From Pseudorhizobium flavum (GTDB lineage Bacteria; Pseudomonadota; Alphaproteobacteria; Rhizobiales; Rhizobiaceae): DNA of 64,000 nucleotides. The notes beneath the pieces are model-generated. The model saw only the letters and a program-made list of their open reading frames with translations, did no database searches and was not told the DNA's origin. Of the stretch, positions 28,596 to 36,897 are shown piece after piece. Both the position numbers and the translations under genes were made by a program. Positions within the stretch are counted from its first letter, which is position 1, and the number at the start of each line of letters is the position of its first letter. The DNA is taken from positions 2,356,001 to 2,420,000 of the forward strand of contig NZ_LR723670.1 in NCBI RefSeq assembly GCF_902502825.2, given 5' to 3'.

Positions 28596-28665
28596 CGTTA
28601 TTCTCCAGAAACGAGAGGCCCGGACCTAGCTTCGCCCGTTCTGAGACGGGTAGCCGGATAGGCAG

Positions 28666-28694
28666 AAAAAAAGACGAGGCCACAACCGGCCGCG
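28666..28694 (-). terminator. Candidate attenuator terminator upstream of the ABC exporters
   Basis: Read on the - strand, CGCGGCC GGTTGT GGCCTCG forms a GGCC/GGCC stem extended by a CG pair beyond one mismatch. It is followed by TCTTTTTTT. It lies 45 bp after the 18-codon ORF and 70 bp before the exporter ATG, so it would stop transcription before the structural genes unless overcome. The stem is short, so strength is uncertain. Confidence 0.55.
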
Positions 28695-28738
28695 AGGCAA
28701 ATCAGCAAAGAAATGGGATGCGGAAGACCGCGATACGC

Positions 28739-28795
28739 CTATGCCAGAAGGCAGGCCGCCCGTGGCAGAAGGCGGGAATTCACGGCAATATCCAT
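28739..28795 (-). CDS. Candidate leader peptide of the ABC exporter operon
   Basis: The 18-residue ORF encodes MDIAVNSRLLPRAACLLA and ends in TAG. A perfect AGGAGG (28801-28806 on the complementary strand) sits exactly 5 nt before ATG, better than most genes here. A terminator-like hairpin follows. This layout resembles antibiotic-responsive leader ORFs, for example bmrB ahead of the ABC exporter genes bmrCD in Bacillus subtilis. Within it, two near-identical CCTTCTG stretches occur. Function is inferred only from architecture. Confidence 0.5.
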   Translation of the reverse strand: MDIAVNSRLLPRAACLLA

Positions 28796-28982
28796 GGGGG
28801 CCTCCTGGGGCTGGCGTTGAAGACGAAGGTCTTGTAGCTCCGTTCACCGGAATTTGGAAGGGCCAATCGTCGCATCCCTCGGCGCACACGCTGCCGATGC
28901 TTGTCTGTTGAGGCCCGGGCACAACGCCTGAGCCCACCTCACCGGCTTTGACTGCCAAGGCCGGATCGCCTAAGGGCAGATC

Positions 28983-29444
28983 ATGCCGGATCTTCACATC
29001 GCCCTCTACCAGCCTGATATTCCGGGCAATACCGGAACCATACTGCGCCTTGCCGCCTGCCTCGGACTGAAGGTCCACATCATCGAGCCGGCCGGCTTTG
29101 ATATCTCCGACCGCAATCTCAAGCGGGCCGGCATGGACTATCTGGCCAGCGCCTCCTTGACCCGCCACGTCACCTGGCAGGCGTTCCAGGACTGGCGGCA
29201 ATCCTCCGGTCGCAGGCTGGTCCTGGCTTCCACAAAGGCCGCCCTGCCCTATGTTAGCTTCGAGTTTCGTCCGAGCGACGTGCTGCTCTTCGGCCGTGAG
29301 AGCGCTGGGGTCCCGGACAATGTCCATGGGGCCGCGGATGCGCGCATCCTGATCCCGATGGTCGAGGGGCAGAGGTCGATCAATGTCGCCCTGTCGGCGG
29401 CCATGATCGCCGGAGAGGCGCTTCGTCAGACCGTCTGGGCCTGA
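28983..29444 (+). CDS. trmL: tRNA (cytidine(34)-2'-O)-methyltransferase
   Basis: A 153-aa SPOUT-fold enzyme methylating the wobble ribose of tRNA-Leu isoacceptors with SAM. Motifs: ALYQPDIPGNTGTILRLAA at the N-terminus, LLFGRESAGVP, and the knot region IPM...RSINVALSAAMI. The length matches the minimal TrmL family, which lacks an extra RNA-binding domain. AAGGGCAG precedes the ATG. Confidence 0.95.
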   Translation: MPDLHIALYQPDIPGNTGTILRLAACLGLKVHIIEPAGFDISDRNLKRAGMDYLASASLTRHVTWQAFQDWRQSSGRRLVLASTKAALPYVSFEFRPSDVLLFGRESAGVPDNVHGAADARILIPMVEGQRSINVALSAAMIAGEALRQTVWA

Positions 29445-29562
29445 GGACGGAACTGCACGGAAAACTGTCGCAAGGGACATCTTCCTTAACCACTCTTCCG
29501 GCATATTTTCTTTAGCCGGCAAGAGAACTACCTTGTCCTGCAGGGGCATTTCGGAATTCGGC

Positions 29563-31215
29563 ATGGAATCGACGATCGTCATCATCAATCTCTTCGGCGC
29601 AGTGGCCCTGCTGCTCTTTGGCCTTGCCCAGGTGAAGGATGGCGTCACCCGTGCCTTCGGCACGCGGCTCCGCACAGGTCTCGCCACCGGAACGCAGAGT
29701 GGCCTCCGCTCTTTCGTGTCGGGTTTTGTCGCAACCGTGGCTCTGCAAAGTTCGACCGCCACGGCATTGACCGTTGCCTCCTTTGTCGAACGTGACCTGA
29801 TCCGCGCGCGAATGGCGCAGATCGTCCTGCTCGGCGCCAATGTCGGAACGGCCGTCACGGCCTGGATCGTCGCTACCGGTATCGAGTGGCTGTCGCCGTT
29901 GCTGATCCTTGTCGGCCTCGTCGTCCACCGCGGCGGCTCAACCGCCCGCAAGGGCGGCGGCACGGCGCTGATCGGCATCGGCCTCATGCTCCTGTCGCTC
30001 CACCTCCTGTCCATGGCGACCGAACCGATGCGGGAATCGCCCGCACTCTCGGCCTTCATCCGGCTCCTCGATGGCGCATGGCCCGTCGCGCTGGCCCTGA
30101 CGGCGTTGCTCGCCGTCGTCTCCTCCTCCAGCCTCGCGGTCGTCGTCCTCGTCCTGTCGCTCGCTTCCACCGGGACCCTGTCCACGGAACTCATCATCGT
30201 ATTGATCCTCGGCGCCAATCTCGGCGGCGCCATTCCGCCGGTGCTTGCAACATTTTCGGGACCGGCCTCCGCCCGCCGCATCACCACCGGCAATCTCGTG
30301 GTCCGGGCCATCGGCTGCCTGATCACCCTCCCGCTGGTCGCCTTTGCCGCCGAACTGCTTGAAACGCTGCCGCTCAATCCGGCAAAGCTGCCGGTCGACG
30401 CCCATCTCGCCTTCAACATCGCACTGGCACTTCTTGCATGGCCCTTCTCAGGCCTTCTCTCTGACTTGATGAAGCGCCTCATTCCGACCGCCGAAGACCC
30501 GGATACCGGACCGAAGTTCCTCGACGCGCAGGCACTGTCCACTCCCGTCGTCGCTCTCGCGAACGCCACCCGCGAGGTCCTTCGCGTCGGCGATCTCATC
30601 GAACGCATGCTGGTCCGCGTGGAAAATGCGTTCCGGCACAACGACCTCGCGCCGCTTGCCGAGATCGAGGCGATGGAGAAGCGGGTCGACAACCTCCAGC
30701 AGGAGGTCAAGATCTACCTCTCGAAGCTCGGCCGCGAGGGCCTCGAAGGCGAGAACCTGCGCCGGTCTCTCGCGGTGATGGACTATGCCATCAATCTGGA
30801 ACATACGGGCGACATCATCGAGAAGGGCCTGGGCGAGCAGGTCCGCAAGAAGATATCGGGCAGCCTCAAGTTCTCCGAGGACGGCTACCAGGAGCTGAAG
30901 AACCTCTTCGACCTCACGATCGAGAACCTGCGCATCGCCCAGACCATCTTCGTGACCGGAGACTTCAACCTCGCCCTGCGCCTGATGGAGATGAAGGTCG
31001 ACGTGCGAAAGGCTGAGAAGCTGTCGGCGGAGCGGCACCTCGAGAGGCTTCGCGATGGCCGACTGGAAAGCCTGCAGACGAGTTCCCTGCATCTGGACAT
31101 CCTCCGCGACCTTAAGCGTATCAACGCCCATATCGTATCGGTCGCCCATCCGATCCTCGACGACAGCGGGCTCCTTCGCGAGAGCCGCCTGCGCCAGGCA
31201 GAACCCGGCGCCTGA
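29563..31215 (+). CDS. Na/Pi-cotransporter II family protein with PhoU-like domain
   Basis: A ~550-aa membrane protein. Two Na_Pi_cotrans repeats occupy about residues 1-310 and contain the paired motifs LQSSTATALTVASF and VSSSSLAVVVLVLS. A cytoplasmic helical PhoU-like domain follows (about 335-540). Family members export or import phosphate or affect phosphate sensing; direction cannot be told. An in-frame TTG at 29533 would add 10 residues; ATG 29563 is preferred. It is convergent with the MFS gene, 17 bp away. Confidence 0.93.
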   Translation: MESTIVIINLFGAVALLLFGLAQVKDGVTRAFGTRLRTGLATGTQSGLRSFVSGFVATVALQSSTATALTVASFVERDLIRARMAQIVLLGANVGTAVTAWIVATGIEWLSPLLILVGLVVHRGGSTARKGGGTALIGIGLMLLSLHLLSMATEPMRESPALSAFIRLLDGAWPVALALTALLAVVSSSSLAVVVLVLSLASTGTLSTELIIVLILGANLGGAIPPVLATFSGPASARRITTGNLVVRAIGCLITLPLVAFAAELLETLPLNPAKLPVDAHLAFNIALALLAWPFSGLLSDLMKRLIPTAEDPDTGPKFLDAQALSTPVVALANATREVLRVGDLIERMLVRVENAFRHNDLAPLAEIEAMEKRVDNLQQEVKIYLSKLGREGLEGENLRRSLAVMDYAINLEHTGDIIEKGLGEQVRKKISGSLKFSEDGYQELKNLFDLTIENLRIAQTIFVTGDFNLALRLMEMKVDVRKAEKLSAERHLERLRDGRLESLQTSSLHLDILRDLKRINAHIVSVAHPILDDSGLLRESRLRQAEPGA

Positions 31216-31232
31216 TCGTCTTCCGCCTCTCG

Positions 31233-32468
31233 TCATGACTGGTCTCCCGGTCGCACATGCGCCAGGACCGGCATACCAACCCGCACGGCGAGCGACCCGA
31301 AGGCGACGGCGAGAGCCGCAAGTCCCGCCAGTCCCCATGCCGCGGAGAATCCCGCCGCCCCGATCACCGGCTGCGAGATGAGCGGCGACACGAACTGGCC
31401 TAGGAAGATGCTGGAGACCAGCAGGCCCGAGATCCGCCCCCTGATCTGTGGCGGCGCAAGCAGCATCACTGCGCCGGCGAAGTTCGGCATCACGGTTCCC
31501 ATGCCGATGCCCGAGATCGCCAGCGCCATCAGCACCCCAGGATAGCTATCTGCGAACGAAAGCAGCACGAACGCAGATCCGATTGATCCGAAGGCCAGTG
31601 CAAACACACCCATCACTCCCAGTCGCTGCCGCACCCTTGCGAACAGAAGGGCGCTGACGACGCCGACCCCCTGCCCGAGACCAATCGCTCCGCCGGCCAG
31701 GCTCGGCGATGAGATTCCCATGGACTTCAGGAAGAACGGCAGCTGCGTCGGGATCATGTAGAAGACGACCATGTTGAAGATCGCGCCGACCAGCAGCAAT
31801 CCGAGAAGGATCGTCGTTCGCCGGTCGAGCGGCCGCGCCTCCAGCGTCCTCTGTGCCGCCGAAGCGCGTGCTGGCTCGGTGAGGAAGAACAGCGCGGCCG
31901 GAAGAAGCAGGAAGGCCAGCGCATAGACCAGGAACGGCATGCGCCAGTGGATTTCGGCGAGCAACCCGCCGCCCGTCAGGAATAGAGTCCCGCCCAGGCC
32001 CACGAACGCCTGCTGCAGGCCCATGTAGCGATCGCGGGCGGCACCCGTGAAATAATCGCCGACAAGCGCCGTTACCGAGGTCATGATGCCGCCGACGGCA
32101 ATGCCCAGCACCGCACGCCCGATCAACAGGCCGGGCAATGTCTCCGCAAACAGTCCCGACGACCCCGCAAGCCCGAAGGTTGCCAGCGCGAGGATCAGCA
32201 GAGGCTTGCGCCCGAACTGGTCGATCAGGAAGCCGGCGACGGGCGAAAACCCGGCGATGAAGATCGCCGACAGCGTCAGGACGAAACGGCTCAGCAGTTC
32301 GACATTCGGCGTGTCCTGGAAATTGGCCTCGATGCTTGGCAGCGACGCGGCAATCGCCGCGCCGGACATGATCGTCAGCGAACTGACGGCCAACATGGTT
32401 GCGTTTCGGGCGCGGTGCGTCTCCCGGGCCAGGACAGGTCCGGCAGACGGAAGGGAGCGGAAGGCCAT
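31233..32468 (-). CDS. MFS exporter in the SoxR-controlled operon
   Basis: A 411-aa, 12-helix major facilitator. The motif A-like loop is GFLIDQFGRKPLLI, and GRAVLGIAVGGIMTSV is the motif C/gating region. It resembles drug:H+ antiporters. Its ATG shares one base with the stop of the flavin reductase gene, so both are translated from one mRNA. GGGAGGTGG precedes the ATG. Placement under a SoxR promoter suggests export of redox-cycling compounds (inference). Confidence 0.92.
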   Translation of the reverse strand: MAFRSLPSAGPVLARETHRARNATMLAVSSLTIMSGAAIAASLPSIEANFQDTPNVELLSRFVLTLSAIFIAGFSPVAGFLIDQFGRKPLLILALATFGLAGSSGLFAETLPGLLIGRAVLGIAVGGIMTSVTALVGDYFTGAARDRYMGLQQAFVGLGGTLFLTGGGLLAEIHWRMPFLVYALAFLLLPAALFFLTEPARASAAQRTLEARPLDRRTTILLGLLLVGAIFNMVVFYMIPTQLPFFLKSMGISSPSLAGGAIGLGQGVGVVSALLFARVRQRLGVMGVFALAFGSIGSAFVLLSFADSYPGVLMALAISGIGMGTVMPNFAGAVMLLAPPQIRGRISGLLVSSIFLGQFVSPLISQPVIGAAGFSAAWGLAGLAALAVAFGSLAVRVGMPVLAHVRPGDQS

Positions 32469-33037
32469 CACGCCACCTCCCTGAAGACGACCGTATCGCG
32501 GCCGTGTTTCAAGGTCGTCATCCACCAGTCCAATTGCACGACGAGCGCGCGAAGACGTCGCAGCACATCCTCGGGCGCACGGGGATTTCCCTCGGCATCG
32601 AACTGCTCCCAGGCATTGGCGAAGCTGACCGTCTCGCGGGTTGTTGCAGCACCAACCTCGGCGAACACTTGTCTCAACTGCTCGACCGCCCGCAAGCCGC
32701 CCGACACACCGCCATAGCTCACGAAGGCCACGGGCTTCGCCGACCAGGGCTTCTGGTAGCAATCGATGAGCTCCTTCAGCGCTGCGGGATAGCCGTGATT
32801 GTATTCCGGCGTCACGACGAGGAAACCGTCCGCGCGGGCAAGATCACGACCGATCCGCCGCTCCACCTCGGTCCGCGCCATTGAAGATCCGGCATTCAGA
32901 TGCGCAGGATCCACAGTCAGGATATCGGCTTCAATCATATCCGGCAGGTGCCGAAGCAGCCAGTCTGCGACGGTCTCGCAGAAGCGGCCGTCGCGCGCGC
33001 TGCCATAGATGAGGGCGAGCGTAAGTCTTGGCTTCAT
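32468..33037 (-). CDS. NAD(P)H-dependent FMN reductase/quinone reductase
   Basis: A 189-aa flavodoxin-like protein (PF03358). The FMN phosphate loop is YGSARDGRF, and TPEYNHGYPAALKELID with SYGGVSGGLRA completes the flavin site. Such enzymes reduce quinones, flavins or azo compounds with NAD(P)H. ATG 33037 is 6 nt after GGGAG and about 30 nt downstream of the predicted transcript start of the SoxR promoter. It is the first gene of the two-gene leftward operon. Confidence 0.93.
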   Translation of the reverse strand: MKPRLTLALIYGSARDGRFCETVADWLLRHLPDMIEADILTVDPAHLNAGSSMARTEVERRIGRDLARADGFLVVTPEYNHGYPAALKELIDCYQKPWSAKPVAFVSYGGVSGGLRAVEQLRQVFAEVGAATTRETVSFANAWEQFDAEGNPRAPEDVLRRLRALVVQLDWWMTTLKHGRDTVVFREVA

Positions 33038-33073
33038 GGGGTTGCTCCCTGGTTTGCGTTCAAGAGAGCACCT

Positions 33074-33104
33074 GCTATAAAACCTCAACCATAGTTGAGG
33101 TCAA
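33074..33104 (-). promoter_or_regulatory. SoxR-type promoter with 19-bp spacer
   Basis: On the - strand, TTGACC (-35, 33099-33104) and TATAGC (-10, 33074-33079) are separated by exactly 19 bp. This is the overlong spacer that MerR-family activators need to twist into an active promoter. The operator fills the spacer. It should drive the flavin reductase-MFS operon. Confidence 0.85.
33083..33100. promoter_or_regulatory. SoxR box
   Basis: CCTCAACCATAGTTGAGG is an 18-bp dyad. Its outer CCTCAA/TTGAGG halves equal the E. coli soxS SoxR box; only the six central bases differ. It lies between soxR and the divergent flavin reductase gene. Confidence 0.9.
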
Positions 33105-33122
33105 CAGCGGCAATTGAGAAAA

Positions 33123-33605
33123 ATGAGCGAGACGATTCACGAAGGTATCCGGCGGGAGCTGTCGGTCGGAGAAATTGCCCGGCGCAGCGGCGTTGCGGTC
33201 TCGACGCTGCACTTCTACGAGACAAAGGGGCTGATCGAGAGCTATCGGAACAGGGGCAACCAGCGCCGCTACCGGCGCTCCGTGTTAAGGCGTGTCGCCG
33301 TCATCAAGGTCGCACAGAAGACCGGCATTCCATTGGCGGAGATCCGCGACGCCCTCTCCGTCCTGCCGCACGACCGCCCGGTCACGGCCGAGGACTGGCG
33401 CAGACTGTCGGAGACCTGGAAGCAGAAACTGGATGAACGGATTTCCAGCCTGACGGCGCTACGCGACCATCTCACCGGCTGCATCGGCTGCGGCTGCCTT
33501 TCGATGACCGACTGTCCCCTGCGCAATCCGTACGACGTGATGGGTGACAAGGGGCCAGGGCCGGTCATTCTAGAAGAAGAAGCCGGAAGGGAGTTTGCCG
33601 GATAA
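33123..33605 (+). CDS. soxR: Redox-sensitive transcriptional activator SoxR
   Basis: A 160-aa MerR-family regulator. The winged helix starts [21 protein letters not shown], a coiled-coil dimerisation helix follows, and the [2Fe-2S] ligands occur as [12 protein letters not shown], matching CX2CXCX5C. Oxidation of the cluster by redox-cycling drugs activates the promoter. No soxS is nearby, so it probably acts directly on target genes, as usual outside enterics. The ATG at 33123 lacks a clear ribosome site, and an in-frame TTG lies at 33114. Confidence 0.95.
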   Translation: MSETIHEGIRRELSVGEIARRSGVAVSTLHFYETKGLIESYRNRGNQRRYRRSVLRRVAVIKVAQKTGIPLAEIRDALSVLPHDRPVTAEDWRRLSETWKQKLDERISSLTALRDHLTGCIGCGCLSMTDCPLRNPYDVMGDKGPGPVILEEEAGREFAG

Positions 33606-33860
33606 TCAGTCCGCGCTTGGCAGCCGGCGCATGGTGAACTCGATCCGGTCACCGTCGAGTTGGCGCCAGCTCTCGACCTCGGTCCAGTAGGCCGCCTTCG
33701 GAAACTCGTCGAACCACTCCCGCGCCTTCTGTCGGGCTTCGTCGCGAGAAAGGCAGAAGGTTTCCCGCACGAACATCGACGAACGCCCGGCCTTTTCCTG
33801 GCGGTGCCGGTCGATCCTTCTCTTCAGGCCGTCGAGCGGCGGTGGCGTGAACTTCGCCAT
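33606..33860 (-). CDS. Small conserved hypothetical protein
   Basis: An 84-aa, very basic N-terminal (LKRRIDRHRQEKAG) soluble protein with no recognised domain. AGAGGTAG lies 6 nt before ATG 33860. An open frame extends much farther upstream on this strand but crosses hemF and is a shadow. Its stop directly abuts the soxR stop codon, with no intervening base. Function unknown. Confidence 0.7.
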   Translation of the reverse strand: MAKFTPPPLDGLKRRIDRHRQEKAGRSSMFVRETFCLSRDEARQKAREWFDEFPKAAYWTEVESWRQLDGDRIEFTMRRLPSAD

Positions 33861-34008
33861 GCGGTCTACCTCTCTGGGCTGAAGATAATGCGGCATTGCG
33901 CGCTTTGCGAGTCGGAAAACATCGGCCAGACGCCATCGGATTGGCTGCATTGAGCCGTTGCTGCTAAGGGAATTGCCAGACAAAGAATCGCCGAGCGGGA
34001 AGAAGCAC

Positions 34009-34923
34009 ATGGAACGTCCAGTTTTGCCGAAAGGTCTGCCGGAGGACATCGAAGAGAAGAAGGCGACGGCGTGCGCATGGTTCGAAAGCCTGCGTGACAC
34101 GATCTGTGCCTCCTTCGAGGCGCTGGAGGACAAGCTGGAAGGTCCCCTGTCCGACCAGCCGGCGGGACGCTTCGTTGCGAAGGACTGGCAGCGGGAGGAG
34201 GGCCTCGGCGGCGGCGGCCGCATGTCGATGATGGAGGGGCGTGTCTTCGAGAAGGTGGGCGTCCATACCTCCACCGTGCACGGCGAATTCTCTCCCGACT
34301 TTCGCGCGCAGATGCCCGGTGCGGATGAAGACCCCCGCTTCTGGGCGTCGGGCATCTCCCTGATCGCGCACCCGGTCAATCCCAATGTCCCCGCGGTCCA
34401 CATGAACACCCGCATGGTGGTGACCACCAGCCAGTGGTTCGGGGGCGGTGCCGATCTCACACCCGTCCTCGACCGGCGGCGGGTGCAGACCGATCCGGAC
34501 GCGGCCCTCTTTCACCGCGCCATGGAGATCACCTGCCGGCGCCACGAGGCGGTCGCCGACTACGAGCGCTACAAGCAGTGGTGTGACGAGTACTTTTTCC
34601 TGAAGCACCGCAACGAGCCGCGCGGGATCGGCGGCATCTTCTTCGACTGGCTGCATTCCGGCAAGGAAAAGGGCGGTTGGGAGGCTGACTTCTCCTTTGT
34701 CCAGGATGTCGGCCGGGCCTTCGCCCTCGTTTATCCGAAGATCGTCGAAGCAAATTTCAACCAGGCCTGGACGGAGGCGGACCGGGACGAACAGTTGGTC
34801 CGTCGCGGTCGCTATGTCGAGTTCAACCTCCTCTATGATCGCGGCACGATCTTCGGTCTGAAGACCGGCGGCAACGTGGAGTCGATCCTCTCGTCCCTGC
34901 CCCCGGTCGTGCGCTGGCCCTGA
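34009..34923 (+). CDS. hemF: Oxygen-dependent coproporphyrinogen III oxidase
   Basis: A 304-aa cytosolic haem-synthesis enzyme converting coproporphyrinogen III to protoporphyrinogen IX with O2. Signatures: [16 protein letters not shown], the VHMNTRM region, [10 protein letters not shown], and the C-terminal [21 protein letters not shown]. The length fits. GGGAAG precedes ATG 34009; the frame is open 17 codons upstream, but without a site. It stands alone on the + strand. Confidence 0.97.
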   Translation: MERPVLPKGLPEDIEEKKATACAWFESLRDTICASFEALEDKLEGPLSDQPAGRFVAKDWQREEGLGGGGRMSMMEGRVFEKVGVHTSTVHGEFSPDFRAQMPGADEDPRFWASGISLIAHPVNPNVPAVHMNTRMVVTTSQWFGGGADLTPVLDRRRVQTDPDAALFHRAMEITCRRHEAVADYERYKQWCDEYFFLKHRNEPRGIGGIFFDWLHSGKEKGGWEADFSFVQDVGRAFALVYPKIVEANFNQAWTEADRDEQLVRRGRYVEFNLLYDRGTIFGLKTGGNVESILSSLPPVVRWP

Positions 34924-34996
34924 GGGGACGGATGACCGAAGGCTTCGCATCGTGCGGCCGTCGGTACGCTCACGCAATATGTCGCATCGCTAACAT

Positions 34997-35025
34997 TTGA
35001 CATGTTCAGGCAATATCTTTGATGC
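34997..35025 (+). promoter_or_regulatory. Predicted sigma-70 promoter for the 95-aa protein gene
   Basis: TTGACA (34997-35002) is a consensus -35. It is followed after 17 bases by TGATGC, or after 18 by GATGCT, as a weak -10. The ATG of the next gene is about 37 bases farther. Confidence 0.45.
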
Positions 35026-35061
35026 TAGTCTTCTCCTTGGTTGCACCGGAGGAGGAACGCG

Positions 35062-35349
35062 ATGATTGCGTCGAATAGCATGCCTGTGCCGCAGAGGACC
35101 CCGACCGAAAGGACTTCGGAAAGGGCACGTCTCCTGGATACCCCCGACATGATCGAGCATCTCGCTGACGAACTTCGTTCGCGCAGCGACCCGTGCCTGC
35201 CCAAGGAGTATTATCTCGAGCAGGTAAGGCGGCAGTTGGCCGGCCGTACAGGCCTCACCAACGCGGCGGCCAGGGAGCAGATCTTCGGGCGGCGGCACAT
35301 GCCGTTGCAGTCGGCTTCCGTTTTCCATGCCTGGGCGCTACGCGATTAG
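35062..35349 (+). CDS. Hypothetical protein, 95 aa
   Basis: A small hydrophilic protein with no recognised domain. The N-terminus is Pro/Thr/Arg-rich and probably disordered; a helical centre (MIEHLADELRSRSD, YYLEQVRRQLAG) follows. A very strong GGAGGAGGAA lies before ATG 35062, and a good -35 box lies upstream, so it is likely expressed. It is followed by a hairpin and the DUF1059 gene in the same direction. Confidence 0.7.
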   Translation: MIASNSMPVPQRTPTERTSERARLLDTPDMIEHLADELRSRSDPCLPKEYYLEQVRRQLAGRTGLTNAAAREQIFGRRHMPLQSASVFHAWALRD

Positions 35350-35356
35350 GTGAAAG

Positions 35357-35381
35357 GGAACGCCTGCCGATCTCTCTAGTT
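35357..35381 (+). promoter_or_regulatory. Possible EcfG-type stress promoter
   Basis: GGAAC, 16 bases, then AGTT. This is close to the alphaproteobacterial general-stress sigma factor (EcfG/RpoE2) consensus GGAAC-N16/17-CGTT, with one mismatch in the -10. It lies 60 bp before the DUF1059 ATG. Confidence 0.4.
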
Positions 35382-35387
35382 ACGCTA

Positions 35388-35423
35388 GGGCGACGAGGTA
35401 TCCTCGGATAGTTTTCGTCGCCC
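35388..35423 (+). other. Hairpin in the DUF1059 5' region
   Basis: A perfect 9-bp stem GGGCGACGA/TCGTCGCCC encloses a second 5-bp stem TATCC/GGATA. There is no T run after it, so it is not a normal terminator. It ends 8 bases before the AGGAGG ribosome site. Confidence 0.6.
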
Positions 35424-35440
35424 ATCACAAGGAGGACGCA

Positions 35441-35626
35441 ATGAGACTTTTCGAATGCGGAACCCTCGTTCCCGGATGCTCCTGGCACACCCGCGCCAAT
35501 GAAGATGCGGAAATCGTCCGACGCGCAGTCGAGCACCTGCGCATCGCCCATGGCGAAGAGATCATCCGCGAGAACATGGTCGAGAACATCAAGGCACGGA
35601 TCCGCGACGAAGCGGCCGCAGCCTGA
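35441..35626 (+). CDS. DUF1059 domain protein
   Basis: A 61-aa protein of the DUF1059 family, with the conserved N-terminal Cys pair (FECGTLVPGCSW) and a helical C-terminus (VENIKARIRDEA). The family is small, cytosolic and uncharacterised; the paired Cys could bind metal or form a disulfide. AGGAGG lies 7 nt before the ATG. It is convergent with cca, 8 bp away. Confidence 0.85.
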   Translation: MRLFECGTLVPGCSWHTRANEDAEIVRRAVEHLRIAHGEEIIRENMVENIKARIRDEAAAA

Positions 35627-35634
35627 CGTCGGCC

Positions 35635-36897
35635 TCAGCCCGTATCCTTGACCATCTGCTCCAGCCGGGCAGTCAGTTCTGCCCGGCCAAGCGTGAAGTT
35701 GCGCTCCAGCCAGAGCGTCTCGAGCGCCGCCAGAACCTCGCCGACACGCTTGCCGGCGGGAACGCCGGCGGCAAGCACGTCACTCCCTGACAACGGAAAG
35801 CTGGGCCGTTCGTACGCGTCGCAGCGAGCAGAGAGGGCGCTCAGTCTTGCAGTCTTGCGCATGGCCATCGGGTCGCCTCGGCCGGATGCGCGTGAGCTGG
35901 CGAGCGCAAGCCTCAGCCGCATGCGCACCCCTTCCCGACCATAGCGGTAGAGCAGACGATCAAAACCCACATCCGTCACCTCGTCAGGAAGAACAGGCGT
36001 TGTTGACCATGCCTGCAGTCTTGCAGCTTCCGCATTCGACATGCGCAGCCGCTTCGCCATCGCTTCCATGCGCTCGGGATCGTCGGGCACGATTGCCGCA
36101 AGACGCAGCACGGGATCGGGCTCCCACCTCATCGCCTGCTCGGTGGCCACGAGCCCGTGCACCGCATCGATGCCCCATTTCTCGGTTTCCGGCAGGATCT
36201 CGGTGAGAACCCCCGTCTGGCGCATCCAGAGGAGGGCGCGCGACGGATCGGGAGCGGCAAGCAGCTTCTTCGTCTCGCTCCAGATGCGCTCGGCCGACAG
36301 GGTGCCCAATTTGTCCTTCGCTCTCGCGGAGGCCCTCAGCCCGTCTGCATCCGGGCGCCCATCGCCGTAATATGCAAAGAACCGGAAGAAGCGCAGGACA
36401 CGCAGATAGTCCTCGGCAATCCGTGCCGCCGCATCCCCTATGAAGCGAACATTGCGCGCTTCGATATCCGCAAGGCCGCCGACGAGGTCGATCACCTCAC
36501 CCGTTGCATCCGCGTACAGGGCATTGATCGTCAGGTCGCGCCGTTCGGCATCCACCGTCCAGTCGGTACCATAGGCCACCTGCGCGCGGCGCCCGTCCGT
36601 TTCCACGTCGCGGCGGAGCGTCGTCACCTCGAAGCCCTGCCCGTCCAGCACGAGCGTCACCGTCCCGTGGTCGATCCCGGTCGGGACGGCCTTGATGCCC
36701 GCCGTCTTGGCACGCTCGACGACCTCCTCGGGCCGAAGCGTCGTCGCAATGTCGATATCCCCTACCGGCATGCCCATCAGCGCATTCCGGACAGCACCGC
36801 CCACCACACGCGCTTCGCCGCCTTCGGCGTTCAGCACGTCCATGATGCGTCGCAGTGCGGGGTCACGGAACCAAGCCTCGCCGGCAACCGATGTCAT
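35635..36897 (-). CDS. cca: CCA tRNA nucleotidyltransferase
   Basis: A 420-aa class II nucleotidyltransferase that adds or repairs the 3' CCA of tRNA. The head domain has ARVVGGAVRNALMG and the catalytic DIDIAT; RRDLTINALYAD binds nucleotide. The neck shows EDYLRVLRFFRFFAYYGD, and the C-terminal body/tail is complete. It is the last gene of DUF1285-nudix-cca, with a 4-bp overlap with the nudix gene. Confidence 0.96.
   Translation of the reverse strand: MTSVAGEAWFRDPALRRIMDVLNAEGGEARVVGGAVRNALMGMPVGDIDIATTLRPEEVVERAKTAGIKAVPTGIDHGTVTLVLDGQGFEVTTLRRDVETDGRRAQVAYGTDWTVDAERRDLTINALYADATGEVIDLVGGLADIEARNVRFIGDAAARIAEDYLRVLRFFRFFAYYGDGRPDADGLRASARAKDKLGTLSAERIWSETKKLLAAPDPSRALLWMRQTGVLTEILPETEKWGIDAVHGLVATEQAMRWEPDPVLRLAAIVPDDPERMEAMAKRLRMSNAEAARLQAWSTTPVLPDEVTDVGFDRLLYRYGREGVRMRLRLALASSRASGRGDPMAMRKTARLSALSARCDAYERPSFPLSGSDVLAAGVPAGKRVGEVLAALETLWLERNFTLGRAELTARLEQMVKDTG

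Larger units (their letters stand above)
28596..28982. other. Regulatory gap between the ABC exporters and trmL
   Basis: This 387-bp gap is unusually long for the window. On the - strand it contains, in order, AGGAGG, an 18-codon ORF, a GC-rich stem with seven T residues, a second hairpin (CCCGT/ACGGG near 28634-28649), and the exporter ribosome site. On the + strand it must hold the trmL promoter. AAGGGCAG at 28971-28978 is the trmL ribosome site. Confidence 0.6.

Noticed and set aside
28626..30710. A 694-codon open frame on the - strand
   Set aside because: It is antisense to trmL and the Na/Pi-cotransporter gene. Its composition is Arg/Ser/Ala-rich and resembles no family, so it is a GC-rich shadow.
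33888..33953. A 21-codon ORF ([11 protein letters not shown]...) upstream of hemF
   Set aside because: The Cys pair is suggestive of a haem- or metal-responsive leader, but there is no strong ribosome site, no terminator hairpin and no promoter evidence.
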